DNA of 34,172 nucleotides, from IMG/VR virus record IMGVR_UViG_3300007734_000604, positions 1-34,172 of that record; one strand, 5' to 3'. The translations under genes were made by a program, and so were the position numbers. The first letter of the stretch is position 1; each line of letters begins with the position of its first letter. This document shows, piece after piece, positions 6,668 to 15,202 of the stretch. Source of the stretch: a virus. The notes under the pieces were generated by a model that was given only the letters and a program-made list of their open reading frames with translations, had not been told where the DNA came from and made no database searches.

Positions 6668-9600
6668 TCGTACAGCCCGATGTAACCGCAGCGGCAGCGG
6701 CCTGCGCCACCTAGACAGTCTGGGTCTGGAAGCGGAGGCAGCTGAAGGTCAGTGCCGACGACGAAGTCACGGACGTTGTACTCTTTGCCGTCCAACGATT
6801 CGCAGACATCGCAGCGGTCCGCGTCATTGATACTAGAACGGATGACCCGGTCAGGCACCAGCGGAGCCAGACCAGAAGAGGCCAGCGCTGCAGGAGTCTG
6901 CGCGTACCCTGCTGCGCGCGATGCGGACTCAATCATGTTCCGGGGTTGAAGCGTGCTGGTCATCAGGCCGGCAGGCGTAATCCGCGTGACAAACTTAGAC
7001 ATATCAGCGCCACCCAGAATCGCCTGCTCCACTTCGCCCTGGACACGGTCCGTTACAATCTCTGCGGCCTTCTGCGTTGCAGCTGCAGCCAGCGCGAACT
7101 GCTGGTCAGCTGCAGCCTGGAACGACTTCACTGCATCGTCGATTTGAGCAGACGGCTTTTCAGTAACACCTAGGCCAGAACGCGCAGTCAGCTTCGCCTC
7201 ATCGACGACGCCTTCAATCACGTTCTTCCGCAGCTCATTGGCTCCATCAGTCAGTGCGGCAGAGTAGAGCTGAAGGTACTTATTCCAAAGCGCATCACGC
7301 TCTCCAGCCTGCCACCCATCGGCCAGACCTGCAATCACGGCTGCGCGATGCTCGTCCGCAATCGCTAGAATCGCAGCCGTCAGCAGCTCGTCCAATGCCG
7401 CGCGGCTGTCAGCCAGTGACACCCAGCTCACCACCTTCTCCTCCGGGCGGAGAGGCCGGTAATTGACGAACTCTTTGCCATCGCCTCCGACGACTAGGAA
7501 GCCTTCGCCTTCGCCGTCCGAAAGGTCACCGCCACCAGCCTTCGACCTGTCAGACAGACGCGACGCGCGACGATGAGCGCCCTGCGCGTACTCCATCAGA
7601 AGAGAGCGCACCCAGCGACGGCCGGCATCTCCTCCACGCAGCTGGTACGCATGGTACGAAGGACCGCCAGACTTGAACGACTTAGTCTCTACCTGACGCG
7701 GGTACTCACGGCCGAAGTACTCTGCCAGCTTCATCACGCGACGCCAGGACAGACGCTTTCCACCTGCGAGCTCGCGTGCAATCAGCAGCGCTTCCGTGTC
7801 AGTCGTCCGACCCTTCGCGATTGCCTTATGTGCTTCTAGAGCGGCAGTAGCAGCCTGCATCACATCAGCAGGAATCAGACTGTCAGGTGCTTCAGACATC
7901 GACGCGACCAGAAGCGTCGCTTCATCGGCCATGTCATCAGATGCATTATCCAGCTCTGCCACCTTTCGCTTCGCCCATGCTGCGCCAGCGTCGCCGCCCC
8001 AGAGGTCCCACGCGATGCGACCCGCAGACGGGAAGCCTGCCTCTCCATCGTTGAAGCCCTCCGCGTCTTTATCCACAGCATGACGCGAGAAGTAAGAGGC
8101 CATCCGGCGAACCGTGTCTTCAGACAGGTTCTTCTTATTCTTGATGTCACGCGCTCTAGCGACGCCCACTGCAGTTCCGCCACGGCCGTGTTCATCGCGC
8201 CATGCAAGAGCACGCTCTGCAGCCGATGCCATCGCGTCAGTCGGAGCCGTGTTCACCTCGTCTGACATCTTCGCGTCAGGTGGCTCTGCAGCTGCAGGCG
8301 CAAACGCAGATGCCTCTCCAATCGCAGCAGGAACCTCCACGTTACCGCCGATGACGACCTGCGGAACATCAGCAGGCGCTGTCTCTGGAGCAGTAGGTGC
8401 AACCGTCAAGGATTCCTTTACAGTTCCATCCGCAGCAGGTGCCGCAGACGCAGGCTCCGCAGCCACTGGTGCGGCAGATGGTACTCCCATCTGCGCTGCA
8501 ACCATCGCCTTCGCTGCATCCTCTTGAATGCCAGCACTCTGCAGCAGCAGGAATGCCGCCTCCGGTGCAAGAGGAATAGGCTGCGTCGGAGTAGGCTGCA
8601 ACGAAAGAAGGACCTGCTGCGCGACCTGCAGTGAACCGACCAGAAGTGAAGCGGGTTTATCCACGCTCTTCTCTTCAGTCATCTCTGGAGCGCCGATGAC
8701 ATTACGACCCCATGCCTCGTCATCTGGTCCCTTCGTCAGAAGACCTGCCTGCACGCCCTGGACATACGCAGCCCATCCTTCCAGACCCGTCGTCATCTCC
8801 GCAGACTGCGACCGCATGACAGGAAGCTTCCCGGTATACCCATGCGCCTTCGCCAGCCATCCGAACATGCCAGTGGAGGCGCGCTCAAAGATGCTGTCAA
8901 CCCATGCCTTTGCGCGACGGCCTGCCGCATCATCCACCGTCTCTGCCATGGCACGCGAACCAAACTGACCGATGCCGGCCAGATTATCGTTCAGCATCCG
9001 CTGGATGAGAGTGTCGTAATAGGTGAGCTGCGCGATGACATCCGGACCTGCGCCCTTCGGATACTTCATCTCCACATCCACAGACCGTGGACGAAGGATG
9101 TACTTCCGCACGCCATCTTGAAACTGACCGGCCAGCGTGTTCATCGCGTCGATGTCGTCAGTCGATACCGACGGGTCATACGCGATGTCTAAGAAGCCCC
9201 AGCTCATCTGGTTGTAGATACCAGCGTTCAGTGCAGTCTGCTTCCACAGCTCATATGGCTGAAGCAGCGAACGCAGGATGCTCCGGCCTTCCCACTCACC
9301 TGCAGTCGCTGTGCCGTGAACCACGTGCACTAGGTCAGCAGCTCCAACGTTCGCGTATCCTTGACCCGTGGAGAACTTCACGCCGCGCATGAAGTAGGTC
9401 CCCGGCTCTGGGTCCCACAGCATCACGGCAGAGTGTGCCACAGGATACCATTCAACAGAATTACCCTCTAGCAGACGCGGCATCATTAGACCAAAGCCCA
9501 TGAACGCATCCAGAATGACGTACTGCCACAGCGCGTTCGCGCCGTTCAAGGTGCCGTCAAAGACGACCGCCTCCTCAATCACAGCCTGACGGCAGATGTG

Positions 9601-9918
9601 CATGAAGGCTTTCTCTTCTGCGCCTGGCATCGACGTGTGAGGCCAGACGACCTCCTTCGGAAGAGACGATGCTTCCGTGATTGACCAGTACACAGCCGAC
9701 GCGATGCCGGAGTGAGTCTGCATCATCTCCTGGTACTTACCAGTAACACTGCCGCCTGTGCCGCGTCGCTGGTACGGTCCGAATGTGCTGTTAGGGTCAG
9801 CGTCTGGAAAGCCGCCCTTGAAGTTCCGGACGCCCATGATGCTAACGCGAGTGTTTGCGTCAGCTACTGAAATCGGATTGCCAGACGGGTCCACTAAACC
9901 AGAATTCCGCGTCACCAT
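6664..9918 (-). CDS. Portal protein fused to a MuF-like head morphogenesis domain
   Basis: A 1,084-residue polyprotein. Residues about 1-420 look like a DUF935/Mu gp29-type portal, which forms the ring through which DNA enters and leaves the head. Residues 480-560 are an Ala/Pro linker. Residues 563-658 hold a domain with VARARDIKNKKNLSEDTVRR and FPSAGRIAWDLWGGDAGAAW. Residues about 690-780 hold a diverged second copy (RVMKLAEYFGREYP, then RGGDAGRRW). Residues 835-1000 are helical. Residues 1020-1084 resemble the C-terminal cysteine motif of Mu gpF/SPP1 gp7 proteins (C1036, C1039, C1068, C1075, C1077, with LPDPDCLGGAGRCRC). Portal and MuF are usually separate genes. The ATG at 9918 overlaps the large terminase stop. 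Confidence 0.8.
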   Translation of the reverse strand: MVTRNSGLVDPSGNPISVADANTRVSIMGVRNFKGGFPDADPNSTFGPYQRRGTGGSVTGKYQEMMQTHSGIASAVYWSITEASSLPKEVVWPHTSMPGAEEKAFMHICRQAVIEEAVVFDGTLNGANALWQYVILDAFMGFGLMMPRLLEGNSVEWYPVAHSAVMLWDPEPGTYFMRGVKFSTGQGYANVGAADLVHVVHGTATAGEWEGRSILRSLLQPYELWKQTALNAGIYNQMSWGFLDIAYDPSVSTDDIDAMNTLAGQFQDGVRKYILRPRSVDVEMKYPKGAGPDVIAQLTYYDTLIQRMLNDNLAGIGQFGSRAMAETVDDAAGRRAKAWVDSIFERASTGMFGWLAKAHGYTGKLPVMRSQSAEMTTGLEGWAAYVQGVQAGLLTKGPDDEAWGRNVIGAPEMTEEKSVDKPASLLVGSLQVAQQVLLSLQPTPTQPIPLAPEAAFLLLQSAGIQEDAAKAMVAAQMGVPSAAPVAAEPASAAPAADGTVKESLTVAPTAPETAPADVPQVVIGGNVEVPAAIGEASAFAPAAAEPPDAKMSDEVNTAPTDAMASAAERALAWRDEHGRGGTAVGVARARDIKNKKNLSEDTVRRMASYFSRHAVDKDAEGFNDGEAGFPSAGRIAWDLWGGDAGAAWAKRKVAELDNASDDMADEATLLVASMSEAPDSLIPADVMQAATAALEAHKAIAKGRTTDTEALLIARELAGGKRLSWRRVMKLAEYFGREYPRQVETKSFKSGGPSYHAYQLRGGDAGRRWVRSLLMEYAQGAHRRASRLSDRSKAGGGDLSDGEGEGFLVVGGDGKEFVNYRPLRPEEKVVSWVSLADSRAALDELLTAAILAIADEHRAAVIAGLADGWQAGERDALWNKYLQLYSAALTDGANELRKNVIEGVVDEAKLTARSGLGVTEKPSAQIDDAVKSFQAAADQQFALAAAATQKAAEIVTDRVQGEVEQAILGGADMSKFVTRITPAGLMTSTLQPRNMIESASRAAGYAQTPAALASSGLAPLVPDRVIRSSINDADRCDVCESLDGKEYNVRDFVVGTDLQLPPLPDPDCLGGAGRCRCGYIGLYD

Positions 9919-11168
9919 GTGTTCACCCTGGAAGATGTCGCCTGATTCTTCGGAATCGTGCGGACATCACGACTTACACCTAAACGCTCTGCGCCATGCC
10001 ACGCCAGAGCGTGCGCGCAAACAGCGTCATCGTTCATTGACGACGGCGCTTCGTAAACAATCCTGTTGCCGCGCATCTCGTACTCAAAGCCTTCTAGCTC
10101 CGACCGATGCACGCCGTCGATAACCGAAGTGCGCCCCTGCTGTAAAGCCATTGCGAGGCCTTCCATCAAACCCTGTTTAGAGGCAGACGAGAAGATGAAT
10201 GGTTCAACCCACACCTTCTCCTTCTCCAGCTGCTCTCCGACTGGGTCGCCCACTCCGGTCGCATCGTAAAACACGCAGGCCTTTGACTGCGGTCCGACGA
10301 TGCTTTTGATTTGCTCCACGATGCGGCTGTACGGCAGGCCATGCCACCGATGGAACTGCGCCACCTTTCGGTTCGCGTCTAGTCCGATGAGAACCGTATG
10401 GTCACGCTTCCGCGCTATGTCTAAACCCCATACCCGAACGGGAGCGCCTGTGAGCTGGCCGTTGCAGAGCTCCGCGCAGTTCCGGATGGCGTCGATGCCG
10501 AACGGATTCGCACCGTCGTCGCTGGGTTCGCAGTAATACAGCTGCCTGAACACAGAATGCGGCATGGAGCGACGCGCCATCTCGAGGTCAGCAGCGTGCC
10601 ACAGGCCGGCAGCGACAGCGTCGTCAGCAGTAAGACGATGGTACGCGAAGCCCGGCTCTCCTGCCTCTGCCTTTCTGCTCCACTGGTAATGACGATTGCT
10701 GCGGCCGCGAACGTTGCCGATGAGACGCATCCGCCCGCGCGTCGCTGTCGTCGTGCTGTACACAGCGTCAACGGCATCGTCTTTCATGCGACTGGCTTCG
10801 TCTAGGACGGCACTTGAAACGGCAGACCCGTAGAGATTATCAGGTTTATCAGCGCTCTTGAACATCCAGCGCCGTTCACCCGGGCCGATGATGCTGCGGT
10901 CGGACAGCGACTGACGGAAGCCCGGCTTTCCGCGCAGCAGCTTCCACGCTTCACGGAAGGCCATGTCTGCCTGCTGATACACTGGTGCCACCCACCAATG
11001 CTCCGAATCGGGCGCGGCCTTCAGCATCTCCGATATCTGCCAGATGATGCAGGAGAGAGTCTTCCCTGCCTTCGTCGTCGATTCAATGCAGACGATGCGT
11101 GCAGGGTCCAGAACCGCAGCGCCCTGCTTCTTATACAGGCGCGGAAGTTCAACGACGATTTCAGGCAT
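9912..11168 (-). CDS. terL: Terminase large subunit (ATPase and nuclease)
   Basis: A 418-residue packaging motor. The ATPase domain has a deviant Walker A (ESTTKAGKT, residues 29-37), a Walker B (AVLDEAS, D123 and catalytic E124) and a probable coupling motif near STTTATRG. The RNase H-like nuclease domain shows its three acidic positions in WGLDIARKRD (D250), FYDATGVGD (D302) and MNDDAVCA (D380/D381). It cuts concatemeric DNA and pumps it through the portal. Its start overlaps the small subunit gene by 8 bases and its end overlaps the portal start, so the three genes are translationally coupled. The length is slightly short for the family, but all motifs are present. Confidence 0.93.
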   Translation of the reverse strand: MPEIVVELPRLYKKQGAAVLDPARIVCIESTTKAGKTLSCIIWQISEMLKAAPDSEHWWVAPVYQQADMAFREAWKLLRGKPGFRQSLSDRSIIGPGERRWMFKSADKPDNLYGSAVSSAVLDEASRMKDDAVDAVYSTTTATRGRMRLIGNVRGRSNRHYQWSRKAEAGEPGFAYHRLTADDAVAAGLWHAADLEMARRSMPHSVFRQLYYCEPSDDGANPFGIDAIRNCAELCNGQLTGAPVRVWGLDIARKRDHTVLIGLDANRKVAQFHRWHGLPYSRIVEQIKSIVGPQSKACVFYDATGVGDPVGEQLEKEKVWVEPFIFSSASKQGLMEGLAMALQQGRTSVIDGVHRSELEGFEYEMRGNRIVYEAPSSMNDDAVCAHALAWHGAERLGVSRDVRTIPKNQATSSRVNTW

Positions 11169-11586
11169 CTTCGCCCTCTGCGCCGCGAATGCGGTCCACG
11201 ATGGGTATCTCTATCTTGAATGAGACGGCCTCTCCGCCGGTCGTGATGTCCAGCGCCTTCCGCTGCGCGACATCCAGCCCCAGGAGCTTAGACCTGCGGT
11301 CTTCAATCGCGAGCGCAGCTGCGATGGCTTTCGGGTCTCCGGCTTGAACCTTCTCCCACAGCGCCTCCATCATCGCGTCCAGGCGACCTGCCTGATTCGC
11401 CACATGCTTCTCCGCAGTGCCGACCAGCTCCTCCTTCTTCTCCTCCAGCGCCTTATGCAGCAGCTGGCATACGTAGCCACCAGACAGGCCTAGCGCCTCT
11501 CCTATCGCGCGCATGCTCTTCCCTTGCAGGCGGAGCTTCCATGCCTCTTCTTGAAAGTCCTGCTTCTCTTCGCGGGTGAAGCCCAT
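11161..11586 (-). CDS. terS: Terminase small subunit
   Basis: A 141-residue protein directly before the large terminase. Residues about 5-50 form a helix-turn-helix (KSMRAIGEALGLSGGYVCQL) for recognising the packaging site. Residues 50-110 are helical and would form the oligomer core, and the C-terminal tail would contact the large subunit. The ATG at 11586 has GGAG six bases upstream. It is the first gene of the leftward late operon, next to the divergent control region where its own binding site is likely to lie. Confidence 0.85.
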   Translation of the reverse strand: MGFTREEKQDFQEEAWKLRLQGKSMRAIGEALGLSGGYVCQLLHKALEEKKEELVGTAEKHVANQAGRLDAMMEALWEKVQAGDPKAIAAALAIEDRRSKLLGLDVAQRKALDITTGGEAVSFKIEIPIVDRIRGAEGEDA

Positions 11587-11641
11587 TGTTCGCTCCAGGT
11601 GCGTTCACGCGCGAGGGTTTGCAGGCGGCGTGGACAGGTAG

Positions 11642-11670
11642 TATGTACGCCCACAGTGCTTCTGACGCAA
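11642..11670 (-). promoter_or_regulatory. Candidate late promoter for the terminase-head operon
   Basis: On the minus strand TTGCGT (11670-11665) is followed after 17 bases by TACATA (11647-11642), about 55 bases upstream of the small terminase start. The -35 hexamer is reasonable and the -10 is weak. An inverted repeat overlaps the -35. The call is by inspection only. Confidence 0.35.
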
Positions 11671-11684
11671 GAACTAGCGCGTCA
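11663..11684. promoter_or_regulatory. Inverted repeat TGACGC-N10-GCGTCA (candidate operator)
   Basis: Two perfect 6-bp arms separated by 10 bases give a centre-to-centre spacing of 16 bases. The repeat overlaps the -35 of the candidate late promoter. It is suited to a dimeric helix-turn-helix regulator such as the LexA-like or CII-like protein encoded in this genome; which protein binds is unknown. Confidence 0.4.
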
Positions 11685-11697
11685 ATAGCGGAGGCAT

Positions 11698-11716
11698 GCG
11701 GCCTTTAGCAAGCCGC
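11698..11716. repeat. Small inverted repeat GCGGC-N9-GCCGC
   Basis: Five-bp perfect arms with a 9-base spacer in the divergent intergenic region. The purpose is not clear; it could form a minor hairpin in leader RNA. Confidence 0.35.
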
Positions 11717-11834
11717 CGCTCTTCTGGGTCCCACAGTTCCGGTCTTCATCGTCCGGAGGAGGCTCGGGAGAGTGTATGCGCTTTGACACGCTAGAAGGGT
11801 GCTTTGCCGCTCTTGACGGCCTTTGACGGAATCC

Positions 11835-12113
11835 GCCCCACTTCGCGCCCCACTACTCAAAACCTCGTTTGCGCGAGGAAGTATGCGGGCGCGGAGGTCT
11901 TTTTGGGGTGCGCCCCAAAACTCAACACACCACACCGACTATGTGCGCGGACGTGCAGGCGTGTGCGCAGGTGCGCGGGTGCGCGCGTGTATAGGTGCTG
12001 TGTGTTCAGATGTGGGGCATGTGGGGCAGTAAAGAAAGATATGAGAGTAAACAGTAAGATAGAGAGATAAACCCGCCCCAGACCGTGGGGCAACCGTGGG
12101 GCGCGAGTGGGGC
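11835..12113. other. Candidate replication origin: GTGGGGC iteron cluster with AT-rich stretch
   Basis: Seven copies of one 7-mer occur in 280 bases. Two are in inverse orientation (GCCCCAC at 11835 and 11847). Five are direct (GTGGGGC at 12012, 12021, 12085, 12096 and 12107); the last three have an exact 11-base period and the first two are part of a 9-bp tandem repeat ATGTGGGGC. Between the direct groups lies a purine- and AT-rich segment (12028-12070), a plausible unwinding element. A 20-bp hairpin sequence sits at 11901-11920 and a GTGCGC-rich alternating tract at 11941-11990. The region is non-coding, divergent and adjacent to the primase-helicase gene. Iterons with an AT-rich tract are typical of origins; they could instead be regulator or packaging sites. 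Confidence 0.6.
11901..11920. repeat. Inverted repeat TTTTGGGG-N4-CCCCAAAA
   Basis: Perfect 8-bp arms around TGCG, inside the candidate origin. It reads GCCCCAAAA on one side, sharing the GCCCC core of the iterons. It could extrude as a cruciform, act as a dimeric protein site, or serve as a hairpin in a transcript from either side. Confidence 0.6.
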
Positions 12114-12180
12114 GGATTGAGGCAGAAGGCACTTTGAGAGGGTAAAACAGGCCTATTCTGGGGGCATCGGCCGAAAATCG

Positions 12181-12206
12181 GGGAGCAGCTACCAGAAATC
12201 GCTCCC
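12181..12206. repeat. Inverted repeat GGGAGC-N14-GCTCCC
   Basis: Six-bp perfect arms in the leader just upstream of the early promoter candidate. It could be an operator or a hairpin. Confidence 0.35.
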
Positions 12207-12210
12207 GTCT

Positions 12211-12251
12211 AGTCTGGCTAGACTTGCTTTTGCACCGTTAGAGAGTATGCT
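12211..12251 (+). promoter_or_regulatory. Candidate early promoter with overlapping operator-like dyad
   Basis: TTGCTT (12224-12229) and TATGCT (12246-12251) are 16 bases apart and match sigma70-type hexamers at 4/6 and 4/6. They lie about 30 bases before the primase-helicase ATG. The dyad AGTCT-N4-AGACT (12211-12224) touches the -35, a common place for a repressor. No run of evidence beyond inspection. Confidence 0.45.
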
Positions 12252-12279
12252 CACCCTCCCCCATCATTGAGAGGACACG

Positions 12280-15033
12280 ATGAGCGAGACGAGGTGCCTG
12301 GACGCGGCCCTTCTGTACGCTTCGCGAGGCTGGCAGGTTTTCCCTGTTGGCTCCGGGAAGTCGAAGAAGGAGCCATTTACGAAGAACGGCCTGCACGATG
12401 CGACGACGGACCCACCGACGATACGCAGCTGGTGGAAGAAGTGGCCTGCAGCGAACGTGGGCATCCGGACGGGGCAGGCCTCTCGTCTGGCAGTGCTGGA
12501 CCTAGACGCGAAGGACATTCCCGTTGAAGTGCTGATGGAGGAGTGTGAGCGGCTGGCCGGTTCACCCTTCCCACGGACGGCGATGTCAAAGACGGGAGGC
12601 GGAGGTCTGCACCTTCTGTTTGAGCTGGAAGAGGGTCAGGTCGTCCAGAACTCCACGGGAAGCATCTGCAAGAATGTAGATACGCGCGGAGAGGGCGGCT
12701 ACATCGTGGCTCCTCCTTCGCTGCATAACAGCGGGAAGCTGTACGCATGGGCGGAGGAAGACGGCGACACGGGTCTGGAGTCGGAGTGTCCGCCTGCAGC
12801 TGCAACGTGGCTGCTTCGCCTGCTGAAGAGTACGGGAACGACGGTGCGTGAAGAGCGGGTTCGGAACGGCGACCTAGGCGATGTGTCCTGGGTGGCATCG
12901 GCGCTGTTCAGTCTAAGTGCGTCGATGGCATATGCGGACTGGTTCCGCGTGGGCATGTCACTGCGCGATGTGCCGGACGGTTACCAGCTGTGGATGGACT
13001 GGTCAGCGACCTCTCCGAAGTTCGATGATGAGTCAGCGAAGGTCCAGTGGGAGCGCATCCAGAAGAACGGAAAGTCGTTCATCGGTCTAGGAACGCTGTG
13101 GCATGCAGCGACGCAGGCTGGGTGGAAACCGCCGAAGAAGGTCAAGGCAGAGCCGGTCATGCCTGCATGGATGCTGGACGATGTGCCGGTATTTGAAGAG
13201 CCGTCTGCGAAGAAGGAGAAGGCTGCTGCGGAGGAGCCTGCAGCTGCGCGGACATTCGCTCCGAACCTGCCAGAAGATTACGACATCGACGAGAACGGGC
13301 GTCTGGTCCGTGTGGCGATGGTCAAGGGCAGGGACGGCAAAGAGGTAGAGAAGCATGTGCTGGTGTCAGACCCTCCCTTCTTTATCACTAAGCGCATCCT
13401 CGAGGTGACGATGGGTGTGGAGAGCCTGCAGGCGGAGTGGGACGACGAAGGCCGGAGGAAGATACAGGTGGAGTCACGGAAGGTGTTCTGCAGCGGTAAC
13501 GCTCTGTTGGGTTGCCTTGACGCTGGGATACCTGTGACCTCTGCGACCTCTGCGGAGGCAGTGCGCTACATCGGCGCATCGGAGTCGATGCTTCGCAGGT
13601 GTGCGCACCAGGAGCGGATGTCGCGGGTGCTAGGATGGCATGGCAAAGGCTTCCTGCTGGGAGAGGTTGCAATGGGCGACGCCCCTGCCTTCTTGAAGCT
13701 GGATGAGACAGGCGCGAAGGCCGTGTCGATGGTTCACCAGAACGGGACGGCGCAGGAGTGGACGAAGGCACTGCTGCCCTATCTGATTGAGCATTCCACG
13801 CTGCGAGCTCTGGTGGCATCAGCGTCTGCATCGGCGCTGCTCCCATTTCTGGGAGAGACAGCCCGGACCTTCTTCATGGACCTGTGCGGAGAGACAGGCT
13901 GCGGAAAGTCGCAGATGATGCAGGTGGCGCTGTCAGCGATTGGTCATCCTCTGGAGCTGGCAACGACCTACAGTTCCACGCCGATTGCGATTCAGAGTTA
14001 TGTCAGCATGTTCGCTCACCACACGGTGGCGATTGATGAGACGAAGAACTGGTCGGAGCGTTTAGGACCAAAGGGCCTGTCTGCTCTGGTGTACCAGCTG
14101 ATGAGCGGACGCGGCCGTGACCGTGGAACGACGGTCGTCGGAAAGTTTCAGCGGACGGAAGAGTTCAAGAGCATCATCATCAGCACATCGGAGTATCCGC
14201 TGTCGTCGATTACGGGAGACGGTGGCCTTCGCTCTAGGTGCGTGACGCTGCATGGGTTGCCATGGGGAGAGCAGTCGCCGGAGATGGCAGCGAAGATTGC
14301 GGACCTGCTGTCTCACATGTCGATGCATTATGGGCACGCGCAGATGCGGATGGTGGAACATCTGCAGGGTCTGGACGATGCCGGGAAGAAGGCACTGCGC
14401 GCATCGTGGAACCATTACCAGGCGGAGTTCACGACGCGTGCACTGAAGCTGTCGCCGGGGAATAAGGTGGCACCTCGTCTGGCTGGTTACATGGCGACGC
14501 TAGAACTAACATGGAGGCTGCTGCAGGACTTCATGGCGAAGTGGGTTGGAGAGGCCGCTTTGCCTGTGGACTGGTACGACATCATGGTCGGCACCGATGA
14601 GCTGTGGATGAAGGTGCTGTCAGCCGGCGCGAGCGCAGACCGTCCGCTTGCAGCTCTGGAGTTCGTCATGGGACTGGTGGCACTGGAGCCGGATAAGTTC
14701 GCTCCAGTGGGTGCAAAATCAGCACAGGCTCCGAACGGTGGCTGGATGGGCGTGGCGCGCGTGCAGGACGGGACGGTGTCTGAACTGGGACTGGTCGTCA
14801 GCAAACTGCGCGAGGTGTTGAAGCGTGCGGACTTTGACGCGGAAGGCATCTTCAAAGCGTGGCAGCTGCGCGGGTGGCTAGAGACTGATGCGAAGCGCCT
14901 GGACAAGAAGGCGATGGTGGCAGGCGTCAGAACGCGCTGCATGGTTTTCTCTAAAGAGGCTTTGACGGCCTCGCATGGAGAGGCGCTGCCGGAGATGCGC
15001 ATCGTGGACGACAGGTACGATGATGTCGTTTGA
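12280..15033 (+). CDS. Primase-polymerase / DUF927-type helicase fusion (replication protein)
   Basis: A 917-residue protein. Residues 1-190 form a bifunctional primase/polymerase domain: VLDLDAKD supplies the metal-binding pair D74/D76, and GGGGLHLLF supplies H111. Residues about 210-285 resemble a PriCT-type linker domain (WFRVGMSLRDV, then LGTLWHAATQAGW). Residues about 310-700 form a DUF927-type ATPase with Walker A GETGCGKS (537-544) and Walker B VAIDETKN (D586, E587). It should prime and unwind DNA at the phage origin, which probably lies directly upstream. The ATG has GAGGA five bases before it. It is the first gene of the early operon. Confidence 0.85.
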   Translation: MSETRCLDAALLYASRGWQVFPVGSGKSKKEPFTKNGLHDATTDPPTIRSWWKKWPAANVGIRTGQASRLAVLDLDAKDIPVEVLMEECERLAGSPFPRTAMSKTGGGGLHLLFELEEGQVVQNSTGSICKNVDTRGEGGYIVAPPSLHNSGKLYAWAEEDGDTGLESECPPAAATWLLRLLKSTGTTVREERVRNGDLGDVSWVASALFSLSASMAYADWFRVGMSLRDVPDGYQLWMDWSATSPKFDDESAKVQWERIQKNGKSFIGLGTLWHAATQAGWKPPKKVKAEPVMPAWMLDDVPVFEEPSAKKEKAAAEEPAAARTFAPNLPEDYDIDENGRLVRVAMVKGRDGKEVEKHVLVSDPPFFITKRILEVTMGVESLQAEWDDEGRRKIQVESRKVFCSGNALLGCLDAGIPVTSATSAEAVRYIGASESMLRRCAHQERMSRVLGWHGKGFLLGEVAMGDAPAFLKLDETGAKAVSMVHQNGTAQEWTKALLPYLIEHSTLRALVASASASALLPFLGETARTFFMDLCGETGCGKSQMMQVALSAIGHPLELATTYSSTPIAIQSYVSMFAHHTVAIDETKNWSERLGPKGLSALVYQLMSGRGRDRGTTVVGKFQRTEEFKSIIISTSEYPLSSITGDGGLRSRCVTLHGLPWGEQSPEMAAKIADLLSHMSMHYGHAQMRMVEHLQGLDDAGKKALRASWNHYQAEFTTRALKLSPGNKVAPRLAGYMATLELTWRLLQDFMAKWVGEAALPVDWYDIMVGTDELWMKVLSAGASADRPLAALEFVMGLVALEPDKFAPVGAKSAQAPNGGWMGVARVQDGTVSELGLVVSKLREVLKRADFDAEGIFKAWQLRGWLETDAKRLDKKAMVAGVRTRCMVFSKEALTASHGEALPEMRIVDDRYDDVV

Positions 15034-15116
15034 GGTAGTAGACTTCGAAGATAGCGCCTTTCCCATCTGACCTCTGGAGCAGGTGAAGAAAGTTCGCTGT
15101 CTGTGTTGAAAGTAGG

Positions 15117-15145
15117 TTGACAGTGTATCTTTGCGAGACTAGGAT
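15117..15145 (+). promoter_or_regulatory. Strong sigma70-type promoter candidate before the recombination module
   Basis: A perfect TTGACA (15117-15122) is separated by exactly 17 bases from TAGGAT (15140-15145), in the 169-base gap after the primase-helicase gene and 57 bases before the next start. It would drive the recombination genes independently of the upstream promoter. Confidence 0.65.
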
Positions 15146-15202
15146 AGCATTCCGCTAGAGAGATTCCCCATCACGGCCATCGGGCCACACCAAAGGAAGG
15201 TT

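Noticed and set aside
11783-11788. Perfect TTGACA hexamer in the intergenic region (plus strand)
   Set aside because: No acceptable -10 sequence lies 15-19 bases downstream.
11804-12132. Open frames of 88 residues (plus) and 91 residues (minus) in the divergent intergenic region
   Set aside because: They overlap each other and the iterons, have no ribosome binding site and show low-complexity Arg/Cys composition caused by the GC-rich repeats.
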